A stretch of DNA of 24,192 bases from Triparma columacea (lineage: Eukaryota > Sar > Bolidophyceae > Parmales > Triparmaceae), in contig BRYA01001271.1 in assembly GCA_030267965.1 (NCBI GenBank), forward strand, positions 2,784 through 26,975, given 5' to 3'. A program made the position numbers and the translations under genes. This document shows positions 1-10,551 of the stretch, one piece after another. The notes under the pieces were generated by a model. That model was not told the DNA's origin. It was given only the letters and a program-made list of their open reading frames with translations, and ran no database searches. Each line of letters starts with the position of its first letter. Position 1 is the stretch's first letter.

Positions 1-109
1 GGGGGGGGCTTTATGGTAACGTCTATCACTCACGTTTCAGGAAAGTTAGAAGGGCTGGATATTATGTTTTCTGTTAGAGGCGATGCTTGGTCGCCGATCG
101 GAGAAGGCG

Positions 110-282
110 TTTGGCGAAAGTTGTGTGTAGTTCTTCTTGAAAAAGTGGGATAATCCCCCTTTTTTATACGATATTTTCGTGCTACCTACTTTATACGCAG
201 CCTGTACCGGGGGGAATATATCCGAATCCGATAAAAAGGGGGATATAATGCCACACTTTTTTTTTATCCCACTTTCGCCAAA
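110..282. repeat. Imperfect inverted repeat, possible degenerate MITE or hairpin
   Basis: The 12-mer TTTGGCGAAAGT at 110-121 is repeated exactly as its reverse complement at 271-282. Inside it, the left arm carries GTGGGATAATCCCCCTTTTT (about 145-164). The right arm carries the matching AAAAAGGGGGAT (about 234-244) and ATCCCAC (266-272), in a different arrangement. The arms are therefore nested but interrupted by indels. I see no target-site duplication next to the outer 12-mers and no coding potential. A degenerate terminal-inverted-repeat element is the likeliest reading; a regulatory hairpin is an alternative. The rest of 1-375 shows nothing recognisable apart from a run of G at the window edge. 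Confidence 0.5.
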
Positions 283-375
283 TGGTTAATCTGGATCAGA
301 TGGAAAACCCCACCGATCCGAATAAAAACGTTGGCAAGTTTGCTAACCCTAAAGCTAACCTTCTATATTCTTAAT

Positions 376-2552
376 TCACGATGTGCTTTCCTTCTTCGCC
401 ATATCCTCAACCTCTTCACGTTCCTTCTCCTTGTCGTCGCTCCTCCCAAAGATTCCTCCAAACCAGCCCTTCTCCTCCTTTGTCTTTTCCCCGGCCTCCT
501 TCTCCCCGGCTTCAGACTCTAAGGGGCTCGCCGTCCCCTCCACTCTCTCGCTGCCGCCGACGAACATGACGGGCTCCTTCCCATCCACATCGTCCTGGAA
601 GGCCCGGAGCAGGTCCACTTGCCTCTGGGTTAGGTTCTTAGGGATCTACATGAAGGGAAAAGTTGCGATGGTGGGTTAGAAAATTTGGAGTCAGCGTGGC
701 GAAAGAATAACATAGGCCTCTCAGAGTGTTAGCGTGAGGGACAACAGAAAAAGCCTTCTCACAGTGAGCGTAAGAAAATCCCCCGAAATCACATGAGTTG
801 CGCGGCTGGAACCAGTCTGCAGCCTTTCCACTTCCCCTTACCTTGAGCTTCAGGTGAACGACCTGGTCTCCCCTCGCCCCTCCTCCTCCCCTTATGCGCA
901 CTCCTCCCTTCCCTCTCATAAGCAGCTTAGTTCCCGGCTGTGCTCCCTTGGGTACCTTGAGTTCAACGTCACCGTACACTGTCCTCACGTCCACCGTGCC
1001 CCCCAATATCGCCTGCCCGACGCTCACAAGTACCTCGACGTGTATGTCCCCGTTCTGTGCCCTCTCGAAGTAAGGGTCAGAGTCTACGTAGACTCGGACA
1101 AACATATCACCACGGGGACCACCCCGAGTACCCTCACCGCCCTGACCGCCGACACGGAGGTTCATGCCGTCGGTTACTCCGGGGGGAACGTTAACGACAA
1201 CGGAACGCCTCTCGGTTTTAACCTGACCTGTGCGAGGGTCCTGGGTGTTGAACGATATGTCTATGTCCTTCTCGGCACCGTGGACTGCGGCCTCCATGAA
1301 GGAGACTGAGATCTCGGCCTGGAGATCTGGACCCTTGCGAGGGGCGTTTGGGTTGCCGAAAATTTCACCGAATAAATCCTTTCGTGTTTGGGGAAGGGGG
1401 GGAGGTGTGGGGAAGGGGGGGAGGTGTGGGGAATGGGGGGGAGGTGTGGGGAAGGGGGGTTAGTGTGTGGAGGTGATCAAAAAACAATGAATTCGTAAAG
1501 CCTACTACGTTGCCTTGCCTTCGCTACGTTCGCCTAACATAACATCTCCCTCCCCCCCCCTCATCTCACCTCGACATTAATGTTCTGTCCTCCTCCTCCC
1601 TGCCACTGGAAACCTCCCCCACCTCCTCCGAAAGGGTTCCCCCCCCCGAAAGGGTTCCCCCCTCCCCCGAAGGGGTTACCGCCAGCTCCGCCGCCTCCTC
1701 CCTGGTTCTTGGCGTCGACGCCATCGTGACCGAATTGATCGTAGACGGATCGGGAATCATCGTCGGAGAGGACCTCGTAGGCCTCCGTTGCCTCTTTGAA
1801 CTTCTCGGCAGCTGCAGAGTCGCCCTGGTTTGTGTCTGGGTGGTATCTAGGGGGGGGAAGGGGGGAGGTTAGAATTAGGTGGGGTTGATGGGTCATGATT
1901 GGTGATGATGGGTGGTGATGAAAAGCAGCATAAGGGGACGATAACGGCAGCGCTAAGGGTAGGCTGCACTGAGGGTAGGCTGCACTGAGGGTAGGCTGCA
2001 CTGAGGAATAATAGTAGTTCTCTCCTCCATCTATCACAAAATAAAATGAAAGTGGAGTAAGGATGCCATGGTGGGACTGTAGTGTCCTCTGTAGTGTCCT
2101 CTGTAGTGTCCTCTGTAGTGTCCTCTGTAGTGTCCTCTAACGTACCTTTTGGCAAGCTGAAAATATTGTTTCTTAATGTCCTTCTTATCAGCTCCCTTTG
2201 TTACGCCAAGTATATCATAGTAGTCTCTCTTTCTTGATGAGAATAGTCTTCTTGATGGTAAGAGTTTAAGTCGTTGTATTGTGTGTTGTGTGTTGTACAT
2301 ATGGCTACTGTACATATGGTGTGTTAATCTTGTTGATGAACTGCATGGACCACGATGAAATGGAGACTCATTCTTCACAAACTTCTCTCTATTTACACCT
2401 CTCTCTCGACTATCGCTATCTAGTAACACTGATATGAAACGAGATGTAGGTCTTGATGTACTGAGAGGTCTTAGTTGTCTGATTGACTGAATAAGGCCTT
2501 TCATTCTATTTTGGGAATATGGGGTGACTCTTCCTGCGATTTTGTGGAACAA
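376..2552 (-). CDS. Mitochondrial DnaJ/Hsp40 co-chaperone lacking the zinc-finger domain
   Basis: Four exons on the minus strand: 2552-2146, 1846-1570, 1378-842 and 645-376, about 496 aa. A J domain spans about residues 109-175, with DYYDILG and, across the first junction, the HPD motif at 138-140 that stimulates Hsp70 ATPase. A Gly/Phe region with three NPFGGG-type repeats follows, then a substrate-binding C-terminal domain ([32 protein letters not shown]). The CxxCxGxG repeats of type I DnaJ are absent. Exon 3 runs without a break from the first C-terminal strand to VPPGV, so the loss is not a splicing error. The N-terminus is basic, with RRLFSS just before the J domain, typical of a mitochondrial presequence. 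The ATG at 2300 (M85) would give a more classical short presequence and is a good alternative start. The C-terminus is charged and Glu/Lys-rich. It is a mitochondrial Hsp70 partner by family inference. Confidence 0.85.
1386..1459. repeat. G-rich 19-20 bp tandem repeat in a DnaJ intron
   Basis: About four copies of TGTGGGGAAGGGGGGGAGG lie in intron 2 (1379-1569) of the DnaJ gene, directly upstream of the exon 3 acceptor. On the coding (minus) strand they form the C-rich polypyrimidine tract. The plus strand has closely spaced G runs and could fold as a G-quadruplex. Confidence 0.8.
1955..2006. repeat. 16-bp tandem repeat in DnaJ intron 1
   Basis: About three and a quarter copies of GAGGGTAGGCTGCACT, the first with one mismatch. 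The array lies inside the 299-bp intron 1847-2145 and is not coding. Confidence 0.85.
2078..2137. repeat. 12-bp tandem repeat, five perfect copies, beside the DnaJ intron 1 donor
   Basis: TGTAGTGTCCTC is repeated five times without mismatch. The array starts eight bases inside the intron from the donor GTACGT (minus strand). Read through, it would encode Arg-Gly-His-Tyr repeats, but conserved J-domain coding jumps from 2146 to 1846, so it is intronic. Confidence 0.9.
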
Positions 2553-3036
2553 TTTCAGGGTGTCGTTTTGGGGTTCTTTTGTTCATCAATCGGTCAAGCT
2601 TCAATATGATTTAATATAGGGAAAGGGCAAATCACACTATCTCACCACACACCTCACAAAAATACACTATTTAACGTCAGGGAAGGTAAATTTTTGAGGA
2701 ACAAAGTATATTTCAAAACCGTTTACATGCGTCTGCGCGGTATTTAGTAAAACCCATGAGAGAAAGGAAAGCATATCTTTCAATCGGCACTTCAATTTTT
2801 ATTTCAAACACGGCATTTACAAAAATTAGAGGATTGTCCCAGATTTTGGGGTCTCTGCTTTTCTTCACCAAATAAATACAGACCCAACTGTCAGTAATAA
2901 GCCTTAAAACCCACAATTACTCGAGTTTCACCGTCTTACTAACATCTAGCGCTGAAAATTTGCGGTGTTAGTTCCCTCTGACATATTATTTCAAGACACC
3001 TTCCAAAGCCAAAGCGACTTTCCCATCCATTACATC
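2553..3036. promoter_or_regulatory. Divergent intergenic region between the DnaJ and dimethylargininase genes
   Basis: This 484-bp spacer separates two divergently transcribed genes and should hold both promoters. It is AT-richer than the coding regions. I see no clear TATA box, RNA gene or repeat. A 67-codon minus-strand frame at 2713-2916 resembles no family I know. Confidence 0.4.
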
Positions 3037-4153
3037 ATGAACGTGATTAGAACAAAGATGATGTTTGGACTCGGGAGGAGGATGGGGTTTGGGGGGGTGA
3101 GGTCGTTAAGTGCAGGTTCGTCATGGCAAGTGGAAGGTGGTTCAGGTGAGAGGGTAAATTGATGTTGGCGGTGTGACAGAGGGGGGGGAGGCCAGCTCGA
3201 TCCTCCTTACCCCGCCCTATCCCCACACACCAACATAGACCACAAGAGAAACGTTGCCGTTGTTAGACCTCCACCACCCAACTTCGCGGAAGGGCTGGTC
3301 ACACACTTCCCAACCCCTACCAGCACCTCCTACGATATTGCGCTTCAGCAGTGGGAGGAGTACTGCAAGATATTTGAAAAGTACGGGTGGGATCTGAAAG
3401 TTTTGGGTGAAGCTAGGGTCGAAGGTGGTAGTGGAGACCACTGCCCAGACTCGGTGTTTGTCGAGGACACTGCAGTTCTATTTAAGGATGACCTTGTTGG
3501 GGAGGTGAGGGAGGACCAGGCTGTAATAATCATTATCAACAATGACTCCCCTCCCCTAATATATTATCACTCGCCGCGACCGCTACGCTCCACTGCAGGA
3601 TGTAGCTGTGATTTGCAGCAACATGGCTGAGATCAGAAGGCCGGAGGTGGGGACGATGGAGGAGGCGCTTGTGGGAACTGGCGCTTTCAGGGTGGAGAGG
3701 ATTGACGGGGAGGGGGAGCTTCTGGACGGTGGGGATGTATTGAAGGTCCCAGGCGGCAATAGAGTATACGTAGGGCTATCGTCAAGGAGCACCCTGGCGG
3801 GCGTAGAGAGGCTGCAGAGGATCCTCCCTTACCACAGTGTCCAAGGAGTCCCAACCACAAAGGTGCTTCACCTCAAGAGCTGCGTTACGGCCCTCCCGGA
3901 CGGAACAATTATTGGTTACGACCCAATCGTCGACGACGCGAGTTTCTTCGAGGAGGATTACTTGGGCCTCCCAGAGGAGGGGGGGGCTCACGTAGTCATC
4001 CTCGATGAAAAGACTCTCCTCATGGCAGCGTCGGCCCCCAAATCGGCGGAAATATTGGCCAGGAAGGGCTACAACATTGAGGTGGCTGATATTTCACAGT
4101 TCGAAAAGCTAGAGGGGTGCGTAACATGCCTCAGCGTCAGGTGGAGGAAATAG
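3037..4153 (+). CDS. Dimethylargininase (DDAH)-family amidinotransferase-fold hydrolase
   Basis: Three exons, 3037-3145, 3239-3504 and 3599-4153, give about 309 aa. The body matches the bacterial-type dimethylargininase/arginine-deiminase-like family. It has the N-terminal VAVVRPPPPNF strand and CPDSVFVEDTAV at 105-116, with acidic active-site residues. LLDGGDVL, H216 in HLKSCV and the terminal EGCVTCLSVRW follow; in this family the Cys before LSVR (C302) is the nucleophile. Enzymes of this type hydrolyse methylated arginines to citrulline and a methylamine; the exact substrate cannot be read from sequence. The first 36 residues are rich in Arg, Gly and Met with few acids, and look like a mitochondrial or plastid presequence. 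An in-frame ATG at 2965 exists but lacks that character, so 3037 is preferred. The family resemblance is to bacterial enzymes, yet two spliceosomal introns are present, so any transfer is old. Confidence 0.82.
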
Positions 4154-4759
4154 AATAGACGAGTGGTTGCCAGATTTGTAAAGAAATTATCGTGATTATT
4201 AGTGATCATTAATTATCCGCTTCTTCACCTCCTCCTTGAGATCATTCCTCCGTAAAATCTGAAAATCTGTTTTTAAAACGAAAAAACTTTTTTAGATTTT
4301 ATGACTTCGTGACTCATAAAGAATTTTATAAACATTTGGTTCTTAAATATTGGTTTGAAATCAACTAAAATAGGGATTTAAGTTAGTATACGAAAAATAA
4401 TTATTTTCGCGTTAAGTACATTTGAAATATTACTGTAATGTTGAAACTTGATTGAAATACTTTTGTATGAAATTATTGAATATTTGTGACAAAATGAATA
4501 TCTCAACAAATTAAGTAATTTTACAGCTAGGTTTAAATATCTTTTAAATTCATATATGAATTTTTTAATCACTAAAATGAACATCTTGACGAAATAATTG
4601 TATTCAGTACCAAATTTTTTGTGTTTTTTTTTGTCATTTTTGGTGCCCAAATATTCCAACCTTTCCGCTCATTTTCACGCCTTATACCACCTATCAACGT
4701 GGCTAAGTTCCACAGTTCTCCCGCGGGTACCGTTACTTTCTACCCTAATTACCACGTTT
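4154..4759. other. AT-rich spacer between the dimethylargininase and transporter genes
   Basis: About 600 bp without a recognisable gene. From about 4260 to 4650 the base composition is strongly AT-rich, in sharp contrast to the genes on both sides. A 14-bp perfect palindrome, AAAATAATTATTTT, lies at 4394-4407. Open frames here are low-complexity Lys/Ile/Phe strings and are not credible genes. The right end should hold the transporter promoter. Confidence 0.5.
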
Positions 4760-6564
4760 ATGTCAGATTTAGAAATTGAGCTAAACGCTCTCCCCGCTCC
4801 CCCTAATAAATCCTCCCCCTATGTTCCTCCTCCGATGCCTGCTGATGCCCTTCCCGGAGTTTCAACTGCTCCTTCTCCCTCTTTGCGGGACGGGAAGTCC
4901 AACATCCCTTCTGCAGTATCAAATTTCCTCAATAGCATAGTGGGTGCTGGGATCATAGGCATCCCGTTTGCCATCCGCCACTGCGGTCTATTGACTGGCG
5001 TCCTCCTTTTGACATGGGTGGGTTATTTGACGGATTGCTCCGTGAGAATGATTGTTACTCTCGGTCGGGATCTTGGGGTGAATGATTATGAGCGACTAGC
5101 TGAGAAGATTTACGGGAAACGGGGTTATACGCTGATCTGCGCATTCATGATCTTCCTTGCGTTCGGTGCGATGGTGGCGTACTGTATAGTTGTGGGGGAC
5201 GTGGTCCCTGAGTTGCTCGGGGTGACTTCCTCTCCCGCTGCGCGTCCCGTTTCTATCCTCCTCTGTAGGTGAGAATGGAGAATGGACAGTGTTGAGGGGT
5301 ATCGCGATCAAGAACTCGGCGACGACTTAATTTGCTCGCGTCTAGCTAACTCATCACCTTTTCGCTTTGCTCTTCACCCTCTCTCTCTCTCTGCTGCCAC
5401 CCCCCCCCAGCCTTTTCGTAATGCTCCCTCTCTCCCTCCTCAAGGATATGTCTTCGCTCGCGTTCACCTCAACTGCCTCCTGCGCGGCAGACATGGTGCT
5501 CGTCGTTATAGTTTTAATTTGCGCCCCCGTCGGGTCTTCTGTTGCCGCTGCGGGTGGGTTCTGGAAGGTGCTGGGTTCCTCAATCATCCGCCCCAAGACT
5601 GTTTTCTCGGGTCTTGGGGCCATGTCCTTTGCCTTTGTGTGCCACCATTCCTCCTTCATTGTTGCAAACTCCCTCAAGGACCCTTCAAAGGAGCGCTGGG
5701 CCACTGTGACGCACTGGAGCGTCTCCATGGCTTACACAATGTGCCTCTTTTTGGGAATCTTCGGTTACCTTGGGTTTTTGGAGGAGACCAGGGGCAACGT
5801 GCTCGTAAACTTCGAGGGCGGTGACGACATGAGCTCCCTCACTGCCGGCCGCGTCATGCTGATTTTGACGATGTTCTTTACTTACCCGATGGAGTCCTTC
5901 GTCGCACGCCACGCTCTCATTTGCGTAATGTACGGAAAGGAGGCCGCATGCGAGGATAATCCACGGCGGCGCCAAGCTGTCACCGTGGGCCTCTACGTTT
6001 CTGCTCTCGTTTTATCTCTCTTCCTTCCTGATTTGGGAATCGTGCTGGAATTGACAGGGGCAGTCAGCGGTTCTTTTTTATCGTACATCCTTCCCTCCTC
6101 CATGTACATGTGCGTACACGAGAGGGAGTTGATGGGTCTACTGAAGCAGTTGCGGCTGGACAAGGGAATACTATTTTTTTGTTGTCGAAAGGTTGTGGAC
6201 AACAGCAAGCTAAACGAGGACGAAGGTCAACCCACGCAAAGGGAGAGGGACGGCAGTGTGGACGCCGCCGACGCTCCGATCGAAATCGGTGGTTGTCAAG
6301 ACCTTGTTGGCAATGGCTCCTTCTTCTCCCGTACAAAAAATACCATCAAAGTGAGTGATCCTAAATGTTGTGCTCTTGCTTACATCACACTTCAAGCTAA
6401 TTCCCCCCCCATTCCCCCCCCCCCTCCCCTCCTCCCCACCCCCATTTTGCAACAAACAGGCCTTACGACCCTTTTGGCTCCCCCTCTCCATGTTCTCTTT
6501 CGGTACAGTAGCCTTTGTTGTTGGAACAATCACGACACTAATCGGGGCCTTTGCGCCAACTTGA
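4760..6564 (+). CDS. Amino-acid transporter, AAAP/SLC38 family (Aa_trans)
   Basis: Three exons, 4760-5268, 5411-6350 and 6460-6564, give about 517 aa with roughly eleven hydrophobic segments. After a Pro-rich cytosolic N-terminus of about 50 residues comes the family's first-helix signature, AVSNFLNSIVGAGIIGIPF, where the unwound helix 1 binds substrate. Further membrane spans follow, including FLAFGAMVAYCIVVGDVVP, MVLVVIVLICAPVG, SFAFVCHHSSF and LILTMFFTYPMES. A hydrophilic loop rich in Asp, Glu and Gln (about residues 420-475) precedes a last helix supplied by the short third exon. Both junctions restore the frame, the first by completing a Ser codon inside a membrane helix. Members move neutral amino acids, often coupled to Na+ or H+; substrate and membrane (plasma or lysosome/vacuole) are not decidable here. 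There is no cleavable signal peptide. The nearest relatives by pattern are SLC38A7/A8/A11-like proteins. Confidence 0.88.
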
Positions 6565-6660
6565 GTAGAGAGCTCATTCACAATCAACGCTTCCGCAGCG
6601 CACTTCATTCGCTGCATAAAATAAAAACAATCCGATTCACCAAAACATAATAATTAACAA

Positions 6661-9600
6661 CTAGCGCTTTGCGCTCCGTGTCTTGCGCCCCTGAGGCTTT
6701 CCCATCGGCGGACTTGCTGATACCCCCGCCCCCGACTCTGCCCCCTCTGGTAGGGTTACGGCAATCCTTTTCCTGCCCTTCGTTTCCCTCCCGCTTCTCT
6801 TCAGACCAGTAGCAACAGGAGCTGCAGTTGCAGTCACGGTGTCACTTTCGCTAGGACTAACGCTTGGACTTGCACTGCCACTACTTCCATCACCACCTCC
6901 TCTCCCCTCACTACCGGAGCTGCCACTCGCCGACGTCTCCTCTTTATCGGCATCAACCAAACTGTTCATGCTCCCCCCACTGTCAGCGTCATCACCGCTG
7001 CTAGTTCCATCGCTCACGACCTTCTGTTGGACGTCAACAGCGACTGGGACCGTATTCACTGGGAGGTGGCTTGTGATGTTCGCATCAGGATCTTGTCTTC
7101 GCACTCCCGTTGCACTCGCCCCATTTGCTTCACCTGCCTCCTCCCTGCCCCCCTCTCCCCCCCCTCCGAAGCCCCTAACCTTCTCCAGTCCATCGTCTTC
7201 CTTCCCCTGCGTCTCCTCCCTCTTCAAATTCTCTTTCTCTTCCAATGCCTTCTTCTTTCTAAACCTAGCTTGCTCCTCCCTCAGCCGAACTCGGTTCACT
7301 TTTGCGAGGCCGCAGTAGTTTTCTGTCACGCTTAGGTCTAACCCAAGCCCTAACTGTGGTCCACAGATCTCACAAGTGGCACGCTGATCGCAAGAGGCAA
7401 TGTGGTAAACCAGGTTCTTGGCCTTCCTGCACCATGGGAATGGGCATGGATCGGCAGCCGAGCCCCCCAGGACTGTACCCTGGCAGTCTCGAATGTGTAG
7501 CATCATGAACTTCACCGATTGACAAACTTCCATATGCTTCTCGCTCTTATGTTTCCCAGGGCACGTTCGAGCGTGCGCGAAGAGCCTAACTAGCTTGTTG
7601 GACTCTTCAGCAGTGAACTTGGGTCCTTCGTACGTCTGTCCAAAGTCCTCCCCAGTGTCACTGTCGCTGTCGCTATCGCTCTCACTCTCCCACCCCTCGA
7701 CCACTCCGACTCCCAAACTCATTCCCTTGTTGGAATCATCAATAGGCCCTTTGAAGACAAGATGGTGGTGGCCGCCTTCCCCATCCTCGTCGTTCTCGTG
7801 AGCAACCAAAGCAGGGTGGTAATCGATGGCGTTCGCGGGAAGTGAAATGTCGATTCTTGGGATTTGAGACTTGTGGCACTTCGGGCAGTCCTCTCTAGTT
7901 ACGACCCACCAAGGGTTTGCGGTCGTCGTCGCAGAATAAAGATCATTACATTCAGAACAGAGATACTCAACGTGGTTGACTTGATTGTGGGTTTGAATTT
8001 GACTCTGGGCCTGTGAGGAGGGGAGGGGAGGAGGTTATTACGCTGTTGCGACGATAACGATGACGGTGACGAACGTACCTCCTTACGACGTTTCTTGCGA
8101 GGGTTTTTGTAGCTCTTCGGCGGGTTGAGAGGGAACTGTTTCCCTCGCACTTCCAGCATTTGTTGTGGTATGTGCTCCCGCAGCAGATCCTGTTCGATCA
8201 TTATGTTGAGGCGATCATCATGGCTGTCGACTTCTAACGAATCTTTGCTGCTGAGCCTATTAATACTAGTTCTAGGCCCCGGGGCAAGGGCGCTAAAGGT
8301 TGTACAAGTCCTATCGATTTCCATGCCTGCGCGTGCAGCATGGCTGTTTCCAGCATTCGCGGAATTACTTTGTCCAAGACTCGGGCCCAGGTTTCCTATG
8401 TTCATGTTAACCACTTGGCTGTGGATTTTGCCATGGTTCAGACTATTCATGGCAACCCTCGACGCTTCCCCAGCAGTTGTCGTCGTTGTTGTCGCCGCTA
8501 CCGTCCCAGTCGTCGTCGTCGTTGTCGTCGCCGTCGCCGTCATCGTCGTCGCCGCTTCTCCATTTCCATCTACCGTTTTGGCTCCCGCTGCCTCTCCCGC
8601 TTCCACTCCCGCTCCCGCAGTTGATGCTGTCATCGTTGGGGTTGGCTGGGTCGTTGGTGTAGCCACGGCAGTGTTGCCCCGCGGTATATTGCCCAACCCT
8701 TTGATGAAAGGCGGAGGCATCATGACGGTTTCGCTTCCTGGAGCCATCCCCCCCCTCAATATTTGACGTTGTTGCGATTGACGCGATTGTTTTGGTGTCG
8801 TGTTGTCTTGGACCGGCGTTGTCGAGCCCACCCCATGGCCGTACCGCCGCGTAGAAGAGCCAAGCGTCGAACCGTGTAACTTCTGGGTGAGGAAGGATCC
8901 GCCCTTCAAGGGAGCTCCGAACATTGTGGGTGCATCAGGGGGTCTGTGAGGGGATGGACGAGAGACGGAAGAAGAGGGGGTTAGCTACAGGCTAGAGGAG
9001 GGAAGAGGGAGGGAAGGAGGGATAATATTTAGCCACCACTTTGAACCAATAATTACCTCGTCTTTACCACCGAAATGGGCGGACCACTATTTGCCATTTT
9101 AAAGACTGGGTGGTTTACCGGGGCACCCTTGGGATTCGTCTTGGCGCCCTGTGAGTCGCCTTTTTGCTTCTTCAGCCTCAAATACACGGGCAGCAGTTTA
9201 TCTTTCACCAAAACTTCCAGTTGCTGTGCCTCGGCAACTTCATTCGCAGAACAAATCGGACCATTTAAGAGCTGCTCTTGGGCTGTGAAAAGTGAGCCGC
9301 GCATGAAAAATTGTTAGCTTTGTTAGTTGAAGGTCCTTAGTGTTTGCACTCTCTAATTCTCACCTTTCCTAAGATGTTTGATGAAGGTCACAAGTTTCGT
9401 GTGGCGTTTCTCCGCCGAGGCCACTTCTTCGACCGACTTGTCCAAACTCGGTATTTTCCTCAATTCCATTTCCAGTTCGTCGAAGGCACTGACCATGGAG
9501 GTCAACTGTGAACCATACTGCTGATAAAGCAACCCAAAAGGGGTCCCTCTTCTGTGGGATCCGCTGTCGCTCGAAACGCTGGAGGTACTGGACACACTAC

Positions 9601-9937
9601 GAAAGCGGGAAATAGAGAGGGAAAGGGACCAGGGGGTCAGCAAGCTGAGAGGGGAGGTCAAAGGAACCAACATGTAAAGGCCGACAATCGACCCTTATGA
9701 GATTTGAGGAGCAAAAGGAACCAGGCACGCAAAACGCGGCAAATACCCATCCCAAACGATTCAACAAACCATTTCCCACCCACAGCCAACTTACCTGCCC
9801 CCAGAATTGTCTAATCCATCATTCACTGATCCAAGTTGGTTACCCGAGGTTGAGGTTGGTAAAATGTCCTCTTTTTGCGCGTTTAGTGGCTCGACATCTC
9901 TTCTAGATCGCACTCGAGCTATAGTACTTTGTGACAT
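6661..9937 (-). CDS. TAZ zinc-finger nuclear protein with an additional Cys4 zinc-binding motif
   Basis: Five exons on the minus strand, 9937-9795, 9596-9364, 9282-9057, 8943-8079 and 8010-6661, all phase-consistent, encode about 938 aa. A TAZ-type zinc finger lies at about 626-706, with the expected spacing of HARTC, EVC, HIRDC, PCPFPWC, HIASC and CEIC. TAZ domains of p300/CBP-type co-activators bind transcription-factor activation domains. Before it is a Cys4 motif, CSEC (507-510) and CPKC (531-534), followed by a hydrophobic conserved-looking block (QIPRIDISLPANAIDYHPAL). A basic NLS-like stretch (NPRKKRRKE) ends exon 4 at about 481-489. Residues 295-357 are Thr/Ala-rich low complexity from ACN-type repeats, and a Ser/Asp repeat lies at about 597-607. 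The Ser/Gly-rich acidic tail is probably disordered. No acetyltransferase or bromodomain is visible, so this is not a full p300 homologue. The ATG at 9937 was chosen because MSQSTIARV opens the polar segment; an upstream in-frame extension is less likely. Confidence 0.8.
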
Positions 9938-10551
9938 GAAGATAAACCAAGACCCTACCCAAAAATGTTCGCGAGGAGACCCAAAAATCTGGGTCAAAGA
10001 ACGAGATAGACTGACTGTAGCGGACTCTGACCTACAGCAAATGCACACTGCGGCGTCCTAGAGGAATTTATACGAGCTATGAGAGTGTTAGATGATAGGT
10101 CAATAGGGTAGGATCGTCAAAATACCGAAATTCTATCGTTAAGGGCCAAAAATGTCACATCATTGATGTTTATGCCGACACCGCCAACACTTGAGGGGCT
10201 GTTTCTCTTCCCCTGGGGTCACAAATTGGTGCTTAGACCCCAAAAATGACCCTATATATCCCACTTGCTACACACTTTCACGATCCACGACTTACAGCAA
10301 TTGACAGCAATTGGACACAAAACACACCTCACACCTCCTTCCTTGTAGGAAATGAGGTTGGGTCCGAAGTTGGAAAATAGTTTTTCCAGAGTTTTTTAGG
10401 TAAAAATTAAGCCAAATAGTTTGGAAAGTTACGGGACAATTCGCTGCACTATAACACATTTCTTCACCCCCTTTGGCTCTCGGCTGCTCAAACTACTTCG
10501 AGGAAGTTGACATATTTTAGTCTTTCTGTTGGGGAAGGTTGATCCCTGTTG
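9938..10551. promoter_or_regulatory. Divergent intergenic region, TAZ gene and membrane-protein gene
   Basis: A 614-bp spacer between divergent genes, so it should contain both promoters. A perfect 10-bp tandem duplication, ACAGCAATTG twice, lies at 10294-10313, and a TATATA stretch lies near 10252. I see no RNA gene or credible open frame. Confidence 0.35.

Noticed and set aside
2078..2137. Regular repeat array considered as CRISPR-like
   Set aside because: The units are 12 bp and directly adjacent without spacers, in an intron of a eukaryotic gene.
2713..2916. 67-codon minus-strand frame between the DnaJ and dimethylargininase genes
   Set aside because: It is short and unrecognised, and lies in a divergent promoter region; chance occurrence is likely.
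4378..4659. 93-codon minus-strand frame in the AT-rich spacer
   Set aside because: It is a Lys/Ile/Phe/Tyr-rich low-complexity product of AT-rich DNA, without domain or splice context.
8125..8766. 213-codon plus-strand open frame opposite the TAZ gene
   Set aside because: Its Val/Ala/Pro-rich translation mirrors the ACN/GTC repeats of the TAZ exon. The minus strand has phase-consistent introns and a real domain.
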